Of a stretch of 64,000 nucleotides of DNA, positions 43,399-52,439 are shown piece by piece. The DNA is from Stigonema ocellatum SAG 48.90 = DSM 106950 (GTDB lineage Bacteria > Cyanobacteriota > Cyanobacteriia > Cyanobacteriales > Nostocaceae). Each line of letters begins with the position of its first letter. Within the stretch, counting starts at the first letter, position 1. Both the position numbers and the translations under genes were made by a program. The notes below the pieces were generated by a model that ran no database searches, was not told the DNA's origin, and was given only the letters and a program-made list of their open reading frames with translations. Location: assembly GCA_016903675.1 (NCBI GenBank), contig JADQBA010000009.1, positions 56,497-120,496 on the forward strand, read 5' to 3'.

Positions 43399-43503
43399 TC
43401 AACGCATTGCTGCCCGTCCCTTCCTTGCCAACATCGGCGTTGTATCCTTCATCCCCTGTTCAGCCAACGCTAGAGTCTGCTCTAAGGCTTCTCGGATGGG
43501 TAA
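43399..43503 (-). pseudogene. Dihydroxyacetone kinase DhaL C-terminal fragment
   Basis: 34 codons read LPIREALEQTLALAEQGMKD and then TTPMLARKGRAAMR before a stop. The xTxxMxARKGRA motif is the ADP/Mg-binding end of DhaL, the nucleotide-binding subunit of dihydroxyacetone kinase. Nothing else of the gene remains. Small relic. Confidence 0.5.
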
Positions 43504-43532
43504 TAATTACGAATTACGAATATTGATATGAC

Positions 43533-44594
43533 TTATCGTGCATAGATGAGAACTACGAAAGTGCCTGGTATAATACTCGGTCTAACCAATGGCTGTCCTG
43601 GCATAACGTTGGGTGTTGGTCTGAAATTAGCTGTGGTCAAATAGACATTGTGTGTTTTGAGGTCTAAAGCCATAGTACGAGATCCACGCTGCGTCATGAC
43701 ATTATCTACAATACTGAATTTGTCTGGTGAGTCTTCATGCACGACCGTCAGTGAGCCTGCGCCATTGGAACTGAAAGCTAATCCAGTTATGGGATCAAAG
43801 GCGGTAGCATCTGTACCACTGCCAATTGGTAGAGTCGCTGTAATATTACCTGAATCTGCATTCACCACAGCCATCATCTGGTTTCTACAACCAACGAATA
43901 ACCGCCGATGATCATTATCCATAGCTAAACCACTTGGTTCAGAGCAGGGTGTAAGCGGCCATCGCACTTTAACCGTGAGGCTTTTAGCATCAAGGGTTAA
44001 TAGTTCGCTTTTATCTTCTATATTAACGTAAATTCGCCCTAAACCATCAGTAACAGCAAATTCTGGTTTTCCGCCTAACTTAATATTGCCAAGGACTTTA
44101 GCACTTTTGGCATTGAAAACAGTGGCAGAGTTGCTTTTACCGTTAAAAGTAAAAACTTGCTGAGAGTTAGGGTCGTAAACAATAGCATCTGGATTTAATT
44201 CGGTTTTGACTTCTCCTAGAACTCGTAATGTCTTGAGATCAAATATGGTAACTGTTGAGGCTTTGCCATTGCTAGTAAAGCCACGACCCAGTTCAGTCGC
44301 AATGGCAACACCATGTACCCCAGCAGTATTAGGAACTTCACCTACTACCAAGCCAGTATCAACGTTAAGTACTATTACTCGTGTAGAACGTGTAATGTAT
44401 AAGCGACGAGCAGTGCTGTCTAAGGTAAGATAATCCCAAGAGCCTTCTTCACCAAGTACAACTTTTTTGACCAACTGATAACTCTTGGTTGACAAAGCGG
44501 TAGTAAATCCAGTTTTTTGGAAGAAAAATAGCAAATAAGATGCTAGGAAGAAAGTGATAATTGCACCAGTCTGACAAAAAGTACCCGTTTTCAA
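43533..44594 (-). CDS. Secreted YVTN-type beta-propeller protein
   Basis: 353 residues. An N-terminal hydrophobic segment (about 10-27) acts as signal or anchor. The rest is a seven-bladed propeller with repeats of the YVTN/YncE kind: RRLYITRSTRVIVLNVDTGLV, GRGFTSNGKASTVTIFDLKT, QVFTFNGKSNSATVFNAKSA, RLFVGCRNQMMAVVNADSG. Such proteins sit in the periplasm or cell surface; ligand or enzymatic role unknown. Two more small secreted-protein genes follow upstream on the same strand. Confidence 0.85.
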   Translation of the reverse strand: MKTGTFCQTGAIITFFLASYLLFFFQKTGFTTALSTKSYQLVKKVVLGEEGSWDYLTLDSTARRLYITRSTRVIVLNVDTGLVVGEVPNTAGVHGVAIATELGRGFTSNGKASTVTIFDLKTLRVLGEVKTELNPDAIVYDPNSQQVFTFNGKSNSATVFNAKSAKVLGNIKLGGKPEFAVTDGLGRIYVNIEDKSELLTLDAKSLTVKVRWPLTPCSEPSGLAMDNDHRRLFVGCRNQMMAVVNADSGNITATLPIGSGTDATAFDPITGLAFSSNGAGSLTVVHEDSPDKFSIVDNVMTQRGSRTMALDLKTHNVYLTTANFRPTPNVMPGQPLVRPSIIPGTFVVLIYAR

Positions 44595-44671
44595 GACTCT
44601 ATATTTCTCATTACAGATAACTAGAGACTACCGCATTGGATGGCTTAAGCTCAACAGATCAATTAAACCGC

Positions 44672-45037
44672 TCAACTCCTTGAGCGGATGGGACCGTTAT
44701 AGTCAATATGAACGATACCAGTTCTTGAGACAGTCACTACGCTTTCGACTGTAGGAGTGTTAGAATCAGGACTATGTCCCTTAAAGGTGAAAGTCCAACT
44801 GCCATGCCCATCGTAGGTGTGGGGAGAGCGTTCTGCAGGGCCATACATCGAGTTTTGTGCTCGATAATTTTGTAACCCGCCATTGATGTGTTCAGCAGCT
44901 TGGCGAGCTAAATTCTCGGCGCGACCGAGATTAATGAGAGCTCTGTTACCAGGAACGGGCTGGGCGTGGATAGGTAGCGAGTTTGTCGTTAAGGCAAAGA
45001 ATACAACAGAAGATACAGTTATGATCTGTTTCAGCAT
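44672..45037 (-). CDS. Small secreted protein of unknown function
   Basis: 121 residues with a signal peptide (KQIITVSSVVFFALTTNSLP, cleavage after IHAQ). The mature part has a helical start (RALINLGRAENLARQAAEHI) and a beta-rich end (GSWTFTFKGHSPDSN, VESVVTVSRTGIVHIDY). No family recognised. It lies between two other exported-protein genes on the same strand. Confidence 0.75.
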   Translation of the reverse strand: MLKQIITVSSVVFFALTTNSLPIHAQPVPGNRALINLGRAENLARQAAEHINGGLQNYRAQNSMYGPAERSPHTYDGHGSWTFTFKGHSPDSNTPTVESVVTVSRTGIVHIDYNGPIRSRS

Positions 45038-45096
45038 GGCAGTGATTCTCGACTCATTTAAGTTCTGCTATCGAACCTTAGCTCAAAAAATAATCA

Positions 45097-45390
45097 CTAC
45101 CGAATGATCACTGGAACAACCAGCTGAAGAGGAGAACGAGGTGCTGGATAATAATATCGTCCCTCGTAATATCTTCGAGGATAATCTCGGTGAGAGTAAT
45201 AACGATCATCCCGATAACGATCATCCCGATGACGATCATCGCGATAACGATCATTTCGGTAATCTTGTCGAGAATATCCTGGGCGATGGTCGTAGGGCGA
45301 GTCAGCTTTAGCACTTTGAGAGAAAGCTACAGTACTTGCAGTACTCAAAGTGGTGGCTAAAACAGCTAAAACAATCTTGTTCATGTTCAT
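45097..45390 (-). CDS. Small secreted Tyr/Arg/Asp-rich protein
   Basis: 97 residues from ATG 45390 (GGAGG seven bases upstream; an earlier in-frame start has none). The signal peptide MNKIVLAVLATTLSTASTVA ends near SAKA. The mature protein contains the tandem pentapeptide RYRDD/RHRDD (DNA unit of 15 bases, 45205-45250) and is rich in aromatic and charged residues, ending in the hydrophobic LQLVVPVIIR. It looks like a surface or wall-associated, low-complexity protein. Function unknown. Confidence 0.75.
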   Translation of the reverse strand: MNMNKIVLAVLATTLSTASTVAFSQSAKADSPYDHRPGYSRQDYRNDRYRDDRHRDDRYRDDRYYSHRDYPRRYYEGRYYYPAPRSPLQLVVPVIIR

Positions 45391-45408
45391 ATCATAGCCT
45401 CCAACCAT

Positions 45409-45998
45409 GGGAGTTTTTAAAGGACTTTGCTCGGTTACTTTATTTTTTTGACTAGCTTTGTTCGGTTATATTCCTTATTGTAAGAGTCTAATTTCTTAAT
45501 TGGTAGGGAAAAATTTACTAACTTAATTTATGACTCTAGTGGAGAGCTAAGTATGACATTAGTCATGGTAAAGTTAGGAACTTTGGAAGATTAATGGCGT
45601 CGCAATACGGTTCGGCAATCAGCAATGCTTGTGCTATGCAGGGCGATCGCCATGCAATCTAATCTTAAAATAACGTAGCTTTTTGTAGTCAAATGCAGTC
45701 TATCGCGCTATAATCAATGTATGCAGTTTGCACTTTACTGAGATTTAAGTTTTTGATAAAGTCACAAATTAACCCATGAGGGATAATTTCACAACGACGG
45801 TAGGGTCTTTGCAAAAACATCTTGGGTTACAAGGTTGAAATCCCCTTGTATAAAACAACGGACACGGATAAGTCCTAGACTCTAGAACCAAAAAAGCTAT
45901 GCGGAGTATGGTCAATCAGAGAGCGAACATAAAGCAAGACGTTTAGACTGGGTTTACTCCCTTTAACTACGTTTCTTGTGTATCCCTAAACCACCCAC
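45409..45998. other. Intergenic region, nothing assigned
   Basis: About 590 bases. One copy of GCAATACGGTTCGG lies at 45605. The stretch 45830-45950 is less AT-rich than its surroundings and has possible stems (for example AAGGTTGAAATCCCCTT), but no known RNA family was recognised and no frame is convincing. Confidence 0.45.
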
Positions 45999-46742
45999 CT
46001 AAGCTTTCAAAGCCACCACGCGGATTCTACGGTAGTCTGCTATCCAAACACCATCTTGATACAGCATTGGTTTCAACTGATGTTCAATATTTTGAATCAC
46101 ATCGGTTTTCTGTTCAACAGACAGTCCCAACAAAAACCGACTGGCAAACATCTCAATCCAATTTACCATGCCGACATCTCCATCTAAAAGAGGTGTAGGA
46201 CGATCAAACAGAACTGCATAACTCACTTCAAACCCATGCTGTTCTAAACAACTTGCGTACTCGCCAATGCTGGGAAAATACCATGGACTCAGGGTTTGGG
46301 GTGATAGACTAGACAGGGCTTGGGTAATCGCTTTGACATTTCCTTTACCACCAAATTCTGCCACAAAACGACCTCCAGGTTTCAGGGCTTGATGAATACA
46401 GCTAATAACTGCATCAGGTTCTGGAATCCAATGTAGAACTGCGTTGGAAAAGACAGCATCAAACGGTTGTTCTACCTGGAAATTCCGTGCATCGGCAACC
46501 GCAAATTGCAGTTGAGGATAATTGTGTCTTGCTTTTTCAATCATGGTGCTGGAGGCGTCAATTCCCATCACAACAGCCCCTGCAAGGGCAATTTTTTCCG
46601 TTAACTGTCCCGTACCACAACCAAGATCCAGGATGTACTCTCCTGGTTGTGGAGACAACAATTTGAGCAATTCTTCTCCGTATTGCCAAATAAAAGAATG
46701 TTTGCTCTCATAGAGGGCAGCATCCCACTGATTCTTTAGCAT
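45999..46742 (-). CDS. Class I SAM methyltransferase (trans-aconitate methyltransferase-like)
   Basis: 247 residues. Motif I YILDLGCGTGQLTEKIA, acidic loop GIDAS, adenine loop VADARNFQ, motif IV FDAVFSNAVLHWI and post-motif LKPGGRFVAEFGGKGN. The LHWI and EFGGxGN features resemble Tam-like and ubiquinone/biotin-pathway methyltransferases. Substrate unknown. It diverges from the 2OG-oxygenase gene (about 30 bases between starts), so the two may share a regulatory region. Confidence 0.87.
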   Translation of the reverse strand: MLKNQWDAALYESKHSFIWQYGEELLKLLSPQPGEYILDLGCGTGQLTEKIALAGAVVMGIDASSTMIEKARHNYPQLQFAVADARNFQVEQPFDAVFSNAVLHWIPEPDAVISCIHQALKPGGRFVAEFGGKGNVKAITQALSSLSPQTLSPWYFPSIGEYASCLEQHGFEVSYAVLFDRPTPLLDGDVGMVNWIEMFASRFLLGLSVEQKTDVIQNIEHQLKPMLYQDGVWIADYRRIRVVALKA

Positions 46743-46771
46743 AAAAAAAATCTCCTATTAGGTAGTCCATT

Positions 46772-47401
46772 TTGAAATACTATCATCAACAAGCAAATGC
46801 CTTCCCCTGCACTTACCTGAGCGATTTGTCGGGAGAAATCCGGGCTTGCTCTTACTTTGCTATTAACAACCTCAACCGAGACTTTGTGAATACCAAGGGG
46901 TTTTCCGTGGTGTTTCAGCGATCGCAATTGGGACAAGTGGAGCAACAGTTTCCTTTCTTCAAACTTTATTTGAATCTAGCTCTCCAGCCCACGTGTAATG
47001 CTTTTTACCTCAATCCCTTGCTACTGAAGGAAGGCTCTCGTGTCGATCCACACATCGATCGCTCTCTGCGTTCCTACGTCAAAACCATTGAGCCGCCTGC
47101 GATCGTCAGTGTCCTCTATGTTCAGGTACCATCGGAAATGAAAGGGGGAGAACTAGTACTGCACAACCGTAAACGCCAAGTTGGTCAAATTCAGCCGCAA
47201 ATGAATACCTTGCTTTACTTTCAGGGTGATTTAACCCATTCTGTCAATCCTGTGATCACCCCAGGTGTTCGCCTAAGTCTGATTTGTGAACAGTATAGTC
47301 TGAGTGAGGCTGAACTCCAGGAAATACCCGAGTTTACGGTGGAGTCAAGAGTATCTGACCCTACAACAAAAAAGAGAAAGTTACTAATTCGTAATTCGTA
47401 A
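46772..47401 (+). CDS. 2-oxoglutarate/Fe(II) oxygenase family protein
   Basis: 209 residues, TTG start with AGGT upstream. Double-stranded beta-helix with the iron triad HxD...H: His and Asp in DPHIDRSL, distal His in LTHSVNPV, and Arg in RLSLICEQY to bind 2-oxoglutarate. GELVLHNRKRQVGQI is the central strand pair. This resembles prolyl-hydroxylase-like bacterial enzymes; substrate unknown. The 3' end overlaps an ORF-poor spacer before the convergent gene. Confidence 0.8.
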   Translation: MKYYHQQANAFPCTYLSDLSGEIRACSYFAINNLNRDFVNTKGFSVVFQRSQLGQVEQQFPFFKLYLNLALQPTCNAFYLNPLLLKEGSRVDPHIDRSLRSYVKTIEPPAIVSVLYVQVPSEMKGGELVLHNRKRQVGQIQPQMNTLLYFQGDLTHSVNPVITPGVRLSLICEQYSLSEAELQEIPEFTVESRVSDPTTKKRKLLIRNS

Positions 47402-47514
47402 TTAAAAGGCAATACAGTTAAGTTAAGGATTGTTCGTGAAGATTCCACAGGTGTAGGAACCGTAAATTTACGGTTTCTACATTATCTATTAAGAATTATT
47501 TTTACAGAGGGTTT

Positions 47515-48351
47515 CTAAGGGTAGATAACATCAGCAATTAATACAGGTTTGTTACCATACTGAGCTTCCATTTCTTCTCTCACCCTCTGATTCCAGGTAA
47601 TGTTGTATTCTCGCTCAATATCAGCAACGACAAATGGACGAACGACACCCACCATCGTTACTGTCTGACCCTGGTTAATAGCCGCTTTTGGCGTTGCTTT
47701 TAATAAAACCACCAATTCCTTAGTACCAATGAGCTGATTTTCATCCATCGTAAACAAAACCGGACTTTGGATATTTTGGACTCTACCCATAACCGCCAGC
47801 CTTTTGCCATAGTATTTGCTGGGGTCGTTAGTTATTTCACTAAGTTTTGGGGCTAAAGCAATTGACTGAGCGATAATGACTGGCTTATTGACATAATCTC
47901 TATAAGACTCATCCAGCAATTGCAACTTAAAGTCCCGCTCAATTTCTGGAATCACCAAGTTACGAACTTGACCCGTAACTTGAACTTTTATGTTTTGGTC
48001 AGTAGGCAAATCGAAGGGCACACCGGAAGCATTTATGACTACAGTAGGTTCACCACCCAAGAATTGCTGATCGCTTACCATAAATGAACTCAAACCAACT
48101 TTTTGTATCGGCTTGCTTCTAATTGTCACGGTTTTGCCAATGACTTCTTTTTTTGTTTTGTAAGTTACTTCAGATGCCGTGACCATTGTTGAAGGGATAG
48201 CCATCTGCGAAGTATTGTAGTAGCCAAATCGAAATATGATAGCCAGCAGTGCAAGAGTAATAATTACTCTCCCGTCCCAAAGCCTCTGCATAAAATCGCT
48301 AGCAATGGAAATTTTCTGACTATCAATATGGTTGTTGTCAATTTTATCCAT
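47515..48351 (-). CDS. Membrane protein with tandem OB-like domains
   Basis: 278 residues. A short cytoplasmic head, one TM helix at about 28-46 (VIITLALLAIIFRFGYYNTS), then two similar segments: GKTVTIRSKPIQKVGLSSFM...VKVQVTGQVRNLVIPEIERD and GKRLAVMGRVQNIQSPVLFT...VTMVGVVRPFVVADIEREYN. Each looks like an OB-fold beta barrel, so this is an internal duplication. The domains would face the periplasm or lumen. No named function known to me. Confidence 0.75.
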   Translation of the reverse strand: MDKIDNNHIDSQKISIASDFMQRLWDGRVIITLALLAIIFRFGYYNTSQMAIPSTMVTASEVTYKTKKEVIGKTVTIRSKPIQKVGLSSFMVSDQQFLGGEPTVVINASGVPFDLPTDQNIKVQVTGQVRNLVIPEIERDFKLQLLDESYRDYVNKPVIIAQSIALAPKLSEITNDPSKYYGKRLAVMGRVQNIQSPVLFTMDENQLIGTKELVVLLKATPKAAINQGQTVTMVGVVRPFVVADIEREYNITWNQRVREEMEAQYGNKPVLIADVIYP

Positions 48352-48532
48352 AATATTTATTTGTAAATAGATGCTTGTGTTTTCAAAAACTTAATGAAAA
48401 ACACAGAAAAGTTGAACAATATTTTGCAGCTATGATGTCATATTACCAACGTAATTCCATAATTTCTTCTAACTGAGGTAATACAATTAATATCAATTAT
48501 GGTTAATTGCTGATACTCTAGGCAGAGCTAAG

Positions 48533-48587
48533 GTTTGTAGTTGCGCTTCAGCGCTGAGATCTAGGGCGCTGAAGCGCAACTACGGAC
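48533..48587. repeat. Palindrome, GTAGTTGCGCTTCAGCGC type
   Basis: Arms GTTTGTAGTTGCGCTTCAGC and GCTGAAGCGCAACTACGGAC. Compared with the copy at 28346-28385 the stem has CTTCAG/CTGAAG instead of CTTTAG/CTAAAG: the change is paired on both arms. Confidence 0.8.
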
Positions 48588-48602
48588 CTTTACATAAATT
48601 CA

Positions 48603-48732
48603 TATATAGCAATCCTAAATCATTTGTGAAAAATCTTAAGTGGTGTAGGGTGGGCACTGCCCACCATATCCAGGTTTTGGTGGGCAGTGCCCACCCTACG
48701 TGTATTTCAAAAATCTGCTGAGGAATCCTATA
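48603..48732. mobile_element. MITE-like element with TATATAGCAATCC and GGAATCCTATA ends
   Basis: 130 bases: left TATATAGCAATCCTAAATCA, right CTGAGGAATCCTATAG. Interior palindrome GTAGGGTGGGCACTGCCCAC repeated as its complement after ATATCCAGGTT. The interior matches the element at 18600-18709 in order and words. Confidence 0.75.
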
Positions 48733-48840
48733 GTTCGTTTTTCTGTAATTATTTTTTTAACGAACCGCCAAGACGCCCCTGTTCGCCAAGAAAAGAAAGA
48801 GAGTTTTTCACGTGCCTCCCCTACACCCCTATTGCCTCCC

Positions 48841-49539
48841 CTACACCCTTTCGCTGCCTTTCTGGCGTTTAACTGGGTTTAGCCAAACTTCCAGAAAAGA
48901 GAAAAATTGGGAAGAAACCAAGGTGAGAATCAGGTAAACTATGGCAACTGCCGTGTAAATCTCGAAGGAACGATAAGTATCAGCTACAATTAATTGACCA
49001 CGTCGGAATAATTCCTCAAAGCCGATAACTGCTACTAGGCTGGTATCTTTGAGCATACTAATGAATTCATTTCCTAAGGGTGGAATCATGCGTCGCAGGG
49101 CTTGGGGAAAGATGATATAGCGCATAGTCTGCACTCCACTCATACCTAAGGAGCTTGCTGCTTCTGTTTGCCCAGGTTCAATGGATTGAATCCCGGCGCG
49201 GACAATTTCACTAATGTAAGCAGCGGCGTTGAGGCTTAAAGCGGTTACCGCAGCTACTAACCGATCAAAGCGCAAAGGTACACCCAAGCTTTGAGCCACG
49301 GCTGGCAAACCAAAGTAGATCATAAAAATCTGCACCAGCAAGGGTGTACCGCGAAAGAAATCTACGTAAGCGCGAGTCGCCCACCGCAAAGGCAAAATTG
49401 ACGAGAAACGTGCAATTCCCAGCAAGGAGCCACCAATCATTCCTAAGAAAACTGACATGGCTGTGATCTGGAGTGTTACCCCAGCACCAACCAGTAAATT
49501 AGGCAAGGCTTTGAGAATAATATTTAGACTCTGAAACAT
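48841..49539 (-). CDS. Polar amino acid ABC transporter permease (HisM/GlnP type)
   Basis: 232 residues with five hydrophobic helices. VGAGVTLQITAMSVFLGMIG is the typical first helix. The EAA loop that contacts the ATPase is visible as EAASSLGMSGVQTMRYIIFPQALRRMIPPLGNEF. Pairs with the substrate-binding protein gene 85 nt upstream (49624-50469), same strand. No ATPase gene follows; it must lie elsewhere. The last residues run into repeat DNA (VKRQKGSERV). Confidence 0.92.
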   Translation of the reverse strand: MFQSLNIILKALPNLLVGAGVTLQITAMSVFLGMIGGSLLGIARFSSILPLRWATRAYVDFFRGTPLLVQIFMIYFGLPAVAQSLGVPLRFDRLVAAVTALSLNAAAYISEIVRAGIQSIEPGQTEAASSLGMSGVQTMRYIIFPQALRRMIPPLGNEFISMLKDTSLVAVIGFEELFRRGQLIVADTYRSFEIYTAVAIVYLILTLVSSQFFSFLEVWLNPVKRQKGSERV

Positions 49540-49623
49540 TGTTAGTTGATGCTTGTTGGTTGTTGGTTGTTAAAAAATACCACTAACCACTATCTACTAA
49601 CTACTAACAACTCCCCACTCCGT

Positions 49624-50469
49624 TCACGAAGTGGTCTGTGGCAATTTCGGAGGCTCTGTAGTAAACCACTTCTTGTAGATTTGGGTATAAGTACCGTCTG
49701 CAATTAGCTTTGCCAAAGCAGTGTTGATGGGGTTGAGGTTGGGAGAGTTTTTCGGCACAGCAATGCCATAGAATTCTTCGGTGAGCAGTTGACCAACTAC
49801 CTTTATGCCTTTGATGTTGCCGGTCTTGATAGCGTATAGAGTGACGGGAGCATCGTTGATCACAGCATCTACGTTACCATTCGCCAGTTCTTGGAAAGCT
49901 AAAGGAGTAGAGTCAAATTCCCGGATTTGGGCACCTGCAATACTTTTAGCTTTTTTAGATCCGGTTGTGCCAATTTGAACGGCAATTTTTTTGTTTTTTA
50001 GACTATCTAGGGAGGTGATAGTTTTGTTGTCTTGGCGGACTGCGATCGCTAATCCTGCTTTAAAGTAAGGACGGGAAAAGGATACTGTTTGGGCGCGTTC
50101 TGGTGTAATGGTCATGGCACTAACAGCAGCATCCACAGTATTTGCCTGAAGTGCGGGAACAATGCCATCAAAGGGCAAACTCTGAAACTCAATTGTCAGT
50201 CCGGCTGTTTTTGCCACCGCTTTCATCAGGTCAATGTCAAAGCCCACCAACTCACTTCCATTCGCCTTAGACTCCATAGGTGGATAGGCTGGTTCTGTAG
50301 CAACTCTAATGGTTTTACCTGTTGCACCTGTTTCTGTTGCTGTGTTGGAGGTAGAGGTAGTACTAGGATTTTTGTCACCATTACAAGCAGACAAAATCAC
50401 TACCATGCTCAATCCAGCTAAAAACTGCTTCAGGAAATGCGATCGCGTTATTGTAGTATAAAGCACCAT
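49624..50469 (-). CDS. Polar amino acid ABC transporter substrate-binding lipoprotein
   Basis: 281 residues. A signal with lipobox (LAGLSMVVILSAC, Cys at about 29) anchors it to the membrane. SBP family 3 domain: TIRVATEPAYPPMESKANG, VGFDIDLMKAVAKTAGLTIE, DAAVSAMTITPERAQTVSFS, KKIAVQIGTTGSKKAKS and FYGIAVPKNSPNL. Probable ligands are glutamine, histidine or basic amino acids; the exact one is not readable. First gene of a unit with the permease. Confidence 0.92.
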   Translation of the reverse strand: MVLYTTITRSHFLKQFLAGLSMVVILSACNGDKNPSTTSTSNTATETGATGKTIRVATEPAYPPMESKANGSELVGFDIDLMKAVAKTAGLTIEFQSLPFDGIVPALQANTVDAAVSAMTITPERAQTVSFSRPYFKAGLAIAVRQDNKTITSLDSLKNKKIAVQIGTTGSKKAKSIAGAQIREFDSTPLAFQELANGNVDAVINDAPVTLYAIKTGNIKGIKVVGQLLTEEFYGIAVPKNSPNLNPINTALAKLIADGTYTQIYKKWFTTEPPKLPQTTS

Positions 50470-50885
50470 TATTTATTTTCCAGCTAAGTTTTATTACTAA
50501 CTCTAATGGGTTTGTAGTGAGGACTTTAGTCCTCATGTTCTTGAGGACTAAAGTCCTCACTACGAACAAATAATCACAAATTTATCATCATGTGGGTAGC
50601 ACGCTTGTTAAGATAAAATTTTTACCCTGCCTCGTTCCCAGGCAGAGCCTGGGAATGTGCTTACTCGTGGGCTGCTGCCTCCCATCAAACCGGGAGGCAG
50701 AGCCGACCACAAGAGCATTACAAGGCAGAGCCTTGTAACGAGAGGTGATGCACAGTTGGTTATGTTTGTCAATGAGTTATTTATATAAGAATACCACATT
50801 GTAGGGGAACGGCACTGCCGTTCCTTTACGACAATCTATGGTTCAATAAACAGAAAATAGCTGTAAGTTTACAAAAGGTTAAATA
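50470..50885. repeat. Intergenic palindromes
   Basis: About 415 bases without a gene. It has the GTAGTGAGGACTTTAGTCC palindrome at 50510-50567 (second copy of 26391-26448). A chain of CAGAGCC-containing hairpins follows at 50636-50745 (CCCAGGCAGAGCCTGGG, CGGGAGGCAGAGCCG, ACAAGGCAGAGCCTTGT). Each has a different stem around the constant CAGAGC. Confidence 0.75.
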
Positions 50886-51998
50886 ATGTTCTATTTTGGT
50901 ATCGAGCATGAAGTTGCTTTCCTCAACCGAGAAGGAGAGTTTGCTGATTTTACCCGCACGAAATACGCTGATTTCAATCAAATTATCGAAAAACTACCTA
51001 TATATTCCAGCGACTATCCCCAACTGCGCATCGGAGGTGGAGGAATTAGAACGAAACGGTGGTATATTGAGGGATTTGAACGATATGCGGATTCTAAAGA
51101 AGTTACCGAATACATCCCTAAAGGTATTGAAATTAGAACAACTATACACTCTGACATTCACAGGGCTGTTACTGAATTAACTGAAAGCTTTCGCCTGCTA
51201 CGCAACGTTGCTGCTGAATTTGGTTTTTCGCCAGTTTTGGTTAGTTTTAATCCGTACCATGCTGTTTTTGAGCCGGAACCTCCACTGAATGAGTATGAAC
51301 TGAGATGGCGACAGGCAACTCCAGAGAGACAAACTGAGAACATCGCCATGCTGACCTATGGTCCAGACTTAAATATTTCTGTGGCTGGAAAGTCTAGTGA
51401 ACACGTCATTGATATTGGCAGAAAGCTGACTTATTATAGTCCCTACATTGTTCCTTTTAGTTATAGTTCTCCCTTTTATCAAGGCGGTTTATGGGAAGGA
51501 CTATCGGTCAGGACGTTTATGAGAACAGGAAAAAGACCTGCGGTAATGGTTTATTTGGAGAAACCCAAACAACTGATTAACAGCGTCCCTTCATTGACAA
51601 GAATAGCACGGGTTCCCGCTGAAGTCGGTCGCATCGAATTTAAAGCTTTTGATAGTTGTGATGATTTTTCTATCTATGCTGGTCTACTTGCATTGTTGAA
51701 AGGTCTGGTTTTAGACCAATCACTACTTGGTAGAGGAATTATACCGGATGCGGCTTTGCACCAACTTTCAGCGCAACAAGGGTTTGGCAACGAAGATATT
51801 TTTGTCACCGCGACAAAGGTTTTACAAGCGGCTGAGGTTGCACTGGTGTTAGATCCAGATGTTGACTTGTTACAACCGTTGAAAGTTATGCTGGTGAAGC
51901 GAGAAACAAGAGTCCATGAACTGATTGAGGTGTTCAAGAAGGTGGGTTCTATCGAAGAGACACTAAGGTATAGTTACCTTTTACGTGGTCAAATATAG
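50886..51998 (+). CDS. Glutamate-cysteine ligase-like (GCS2 fold) protein
   Basis: 370 residues. The opening MFYFGIEHEVAFLNREGEFA has the GxExE-type metal/ATP motif of carboxylate-amine ligases. Further marks are IRTTIHSDIHRAVTELTESF, GFSPVLVSFNPYHA, GPDLNISVAG and ARVPAEVGRIEFKAFDSCDD with catalytic Glu and Asp. Similar proteins are annotated as glutamate-cysteine ligase in cyanobacteria, but this is not the standard GshA type. The product could be a gamma-glutamyl amide other than gamma-glutamylcysteine. AAAGG precedes the ATG. Confidence 0.7.
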   Translation: MFYFGIEHEVAFLNREGEFADFTRTKYADFNQIIEKLPIYSSDYPQLRIGGGGIRTKRWYIEGFERYADSKEVTEYIPKGIEIRTTIHSDIHRAVTELTESFRLLRNVAAEFGFSPVLVSFNPYHAVFEPEPPLNEYELRWRQATPERQTENIAMLTYGPDLNISVAGKSSEHVIDIGRKLTYYSPYIVPFSYSSPFYQGGLWEGLSVRTFMRTGKRPAVMVYLEKPKQLINSVPSLTRIARVPAEVGRIEFKAFDSCDDFSIYAGLLALLKGLVLDQSLLGRGIIPDAALHQLSAQQGFGNEDIFVTATKVLQAAEVALVLDPDVDLLQPLKVMLVKRETRVHELIEVFKKVGSIEETLRYSYLLRGQI

Positions 51999-52172
51999 AC
52001 ATGTAATTCCTCGATGGACATTCTCATCCTTGTATTGAGCAACACTGATTTAATTAATCCTTGTACACGGAGTCTTTGAGCTAATGGAGATTCTCCTGCT
52101 TCTAAACGTAATCTTTCTCCATACTCAAAGCGTCGCTTCATATCAGCATCAATTTCTTCTTTATGCTCCCAG
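51989..52172 (-). pseudogene. Unidentified coding fragment cut by a MITE-like element
   Basis: The minus frame reads DWEHKEEIDADMKRRFEYGE, then LRLEAGESPLAQRLRVQGLI and ends SIEELHVYI. It is helical and charged, about 58 codons, without a start codon because it begins at the edge of the repeat element at 52173. It overlaps the GCS-like gene's end by ten bases. Family not recognised. Confidence 0.4.
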
Positions 52173-52290
52173 TCCTATTTGAGATCCGATCACCTGAAGG
52201 GGCGTATTGCAATACGCCCCTACCAAACCCGGTAACTTTTGCGAAACCGGGTTTCTCTGTGTTCACGAATCCTCCACGGATTGCTATATA
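52173..52290. mobile_element. MITE-like element, left end damaged
   Basis: Right end CACGGATTGCTATATA is intact; the left end has only TCCTATTTGAG. The interior has GGGGCGTATTGCAATACGCC and AAACCCGG/CCGGGTTT palindromes plus the tail TGTGTTCACGAATC, also found at 33799-33812. Likely responsible for truncating the fragment at 51989-52172. Confidence 0.7.
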
Positions 52291-52439
52291 TCTGAGGGAG
52301 GCAGGGCGATTTGATTCTCATTTAATCCGCTGTGTTGAGATTAGAAATTGCACTCTCGACTCAAAACAAGATGTCCCGTCGGGAGTTGATACAGGTTATT
52401 GTTGACAATATGCCTTTGCCCTGATTGTAGAACCCAGGG

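Larger units (their letters stand above)
48352..48840. other. Intergenic region with palindromes
   Basis: Holds the GTAGTTGCGCTTCAGCGC palindrome at 48533-48587 and a MITE-like element at 48603-48732, both listed separately. The remainder (48733-48840) overlaps no convincing frame; short plus-strand frames here come from repeats. Confidence 0.6.

Noticed and set aside
45830..45950. Possible structured RNA in the spacer
   Set aside because: Some stems can be drawn but none matches a known family and there is no second copy for comparison.
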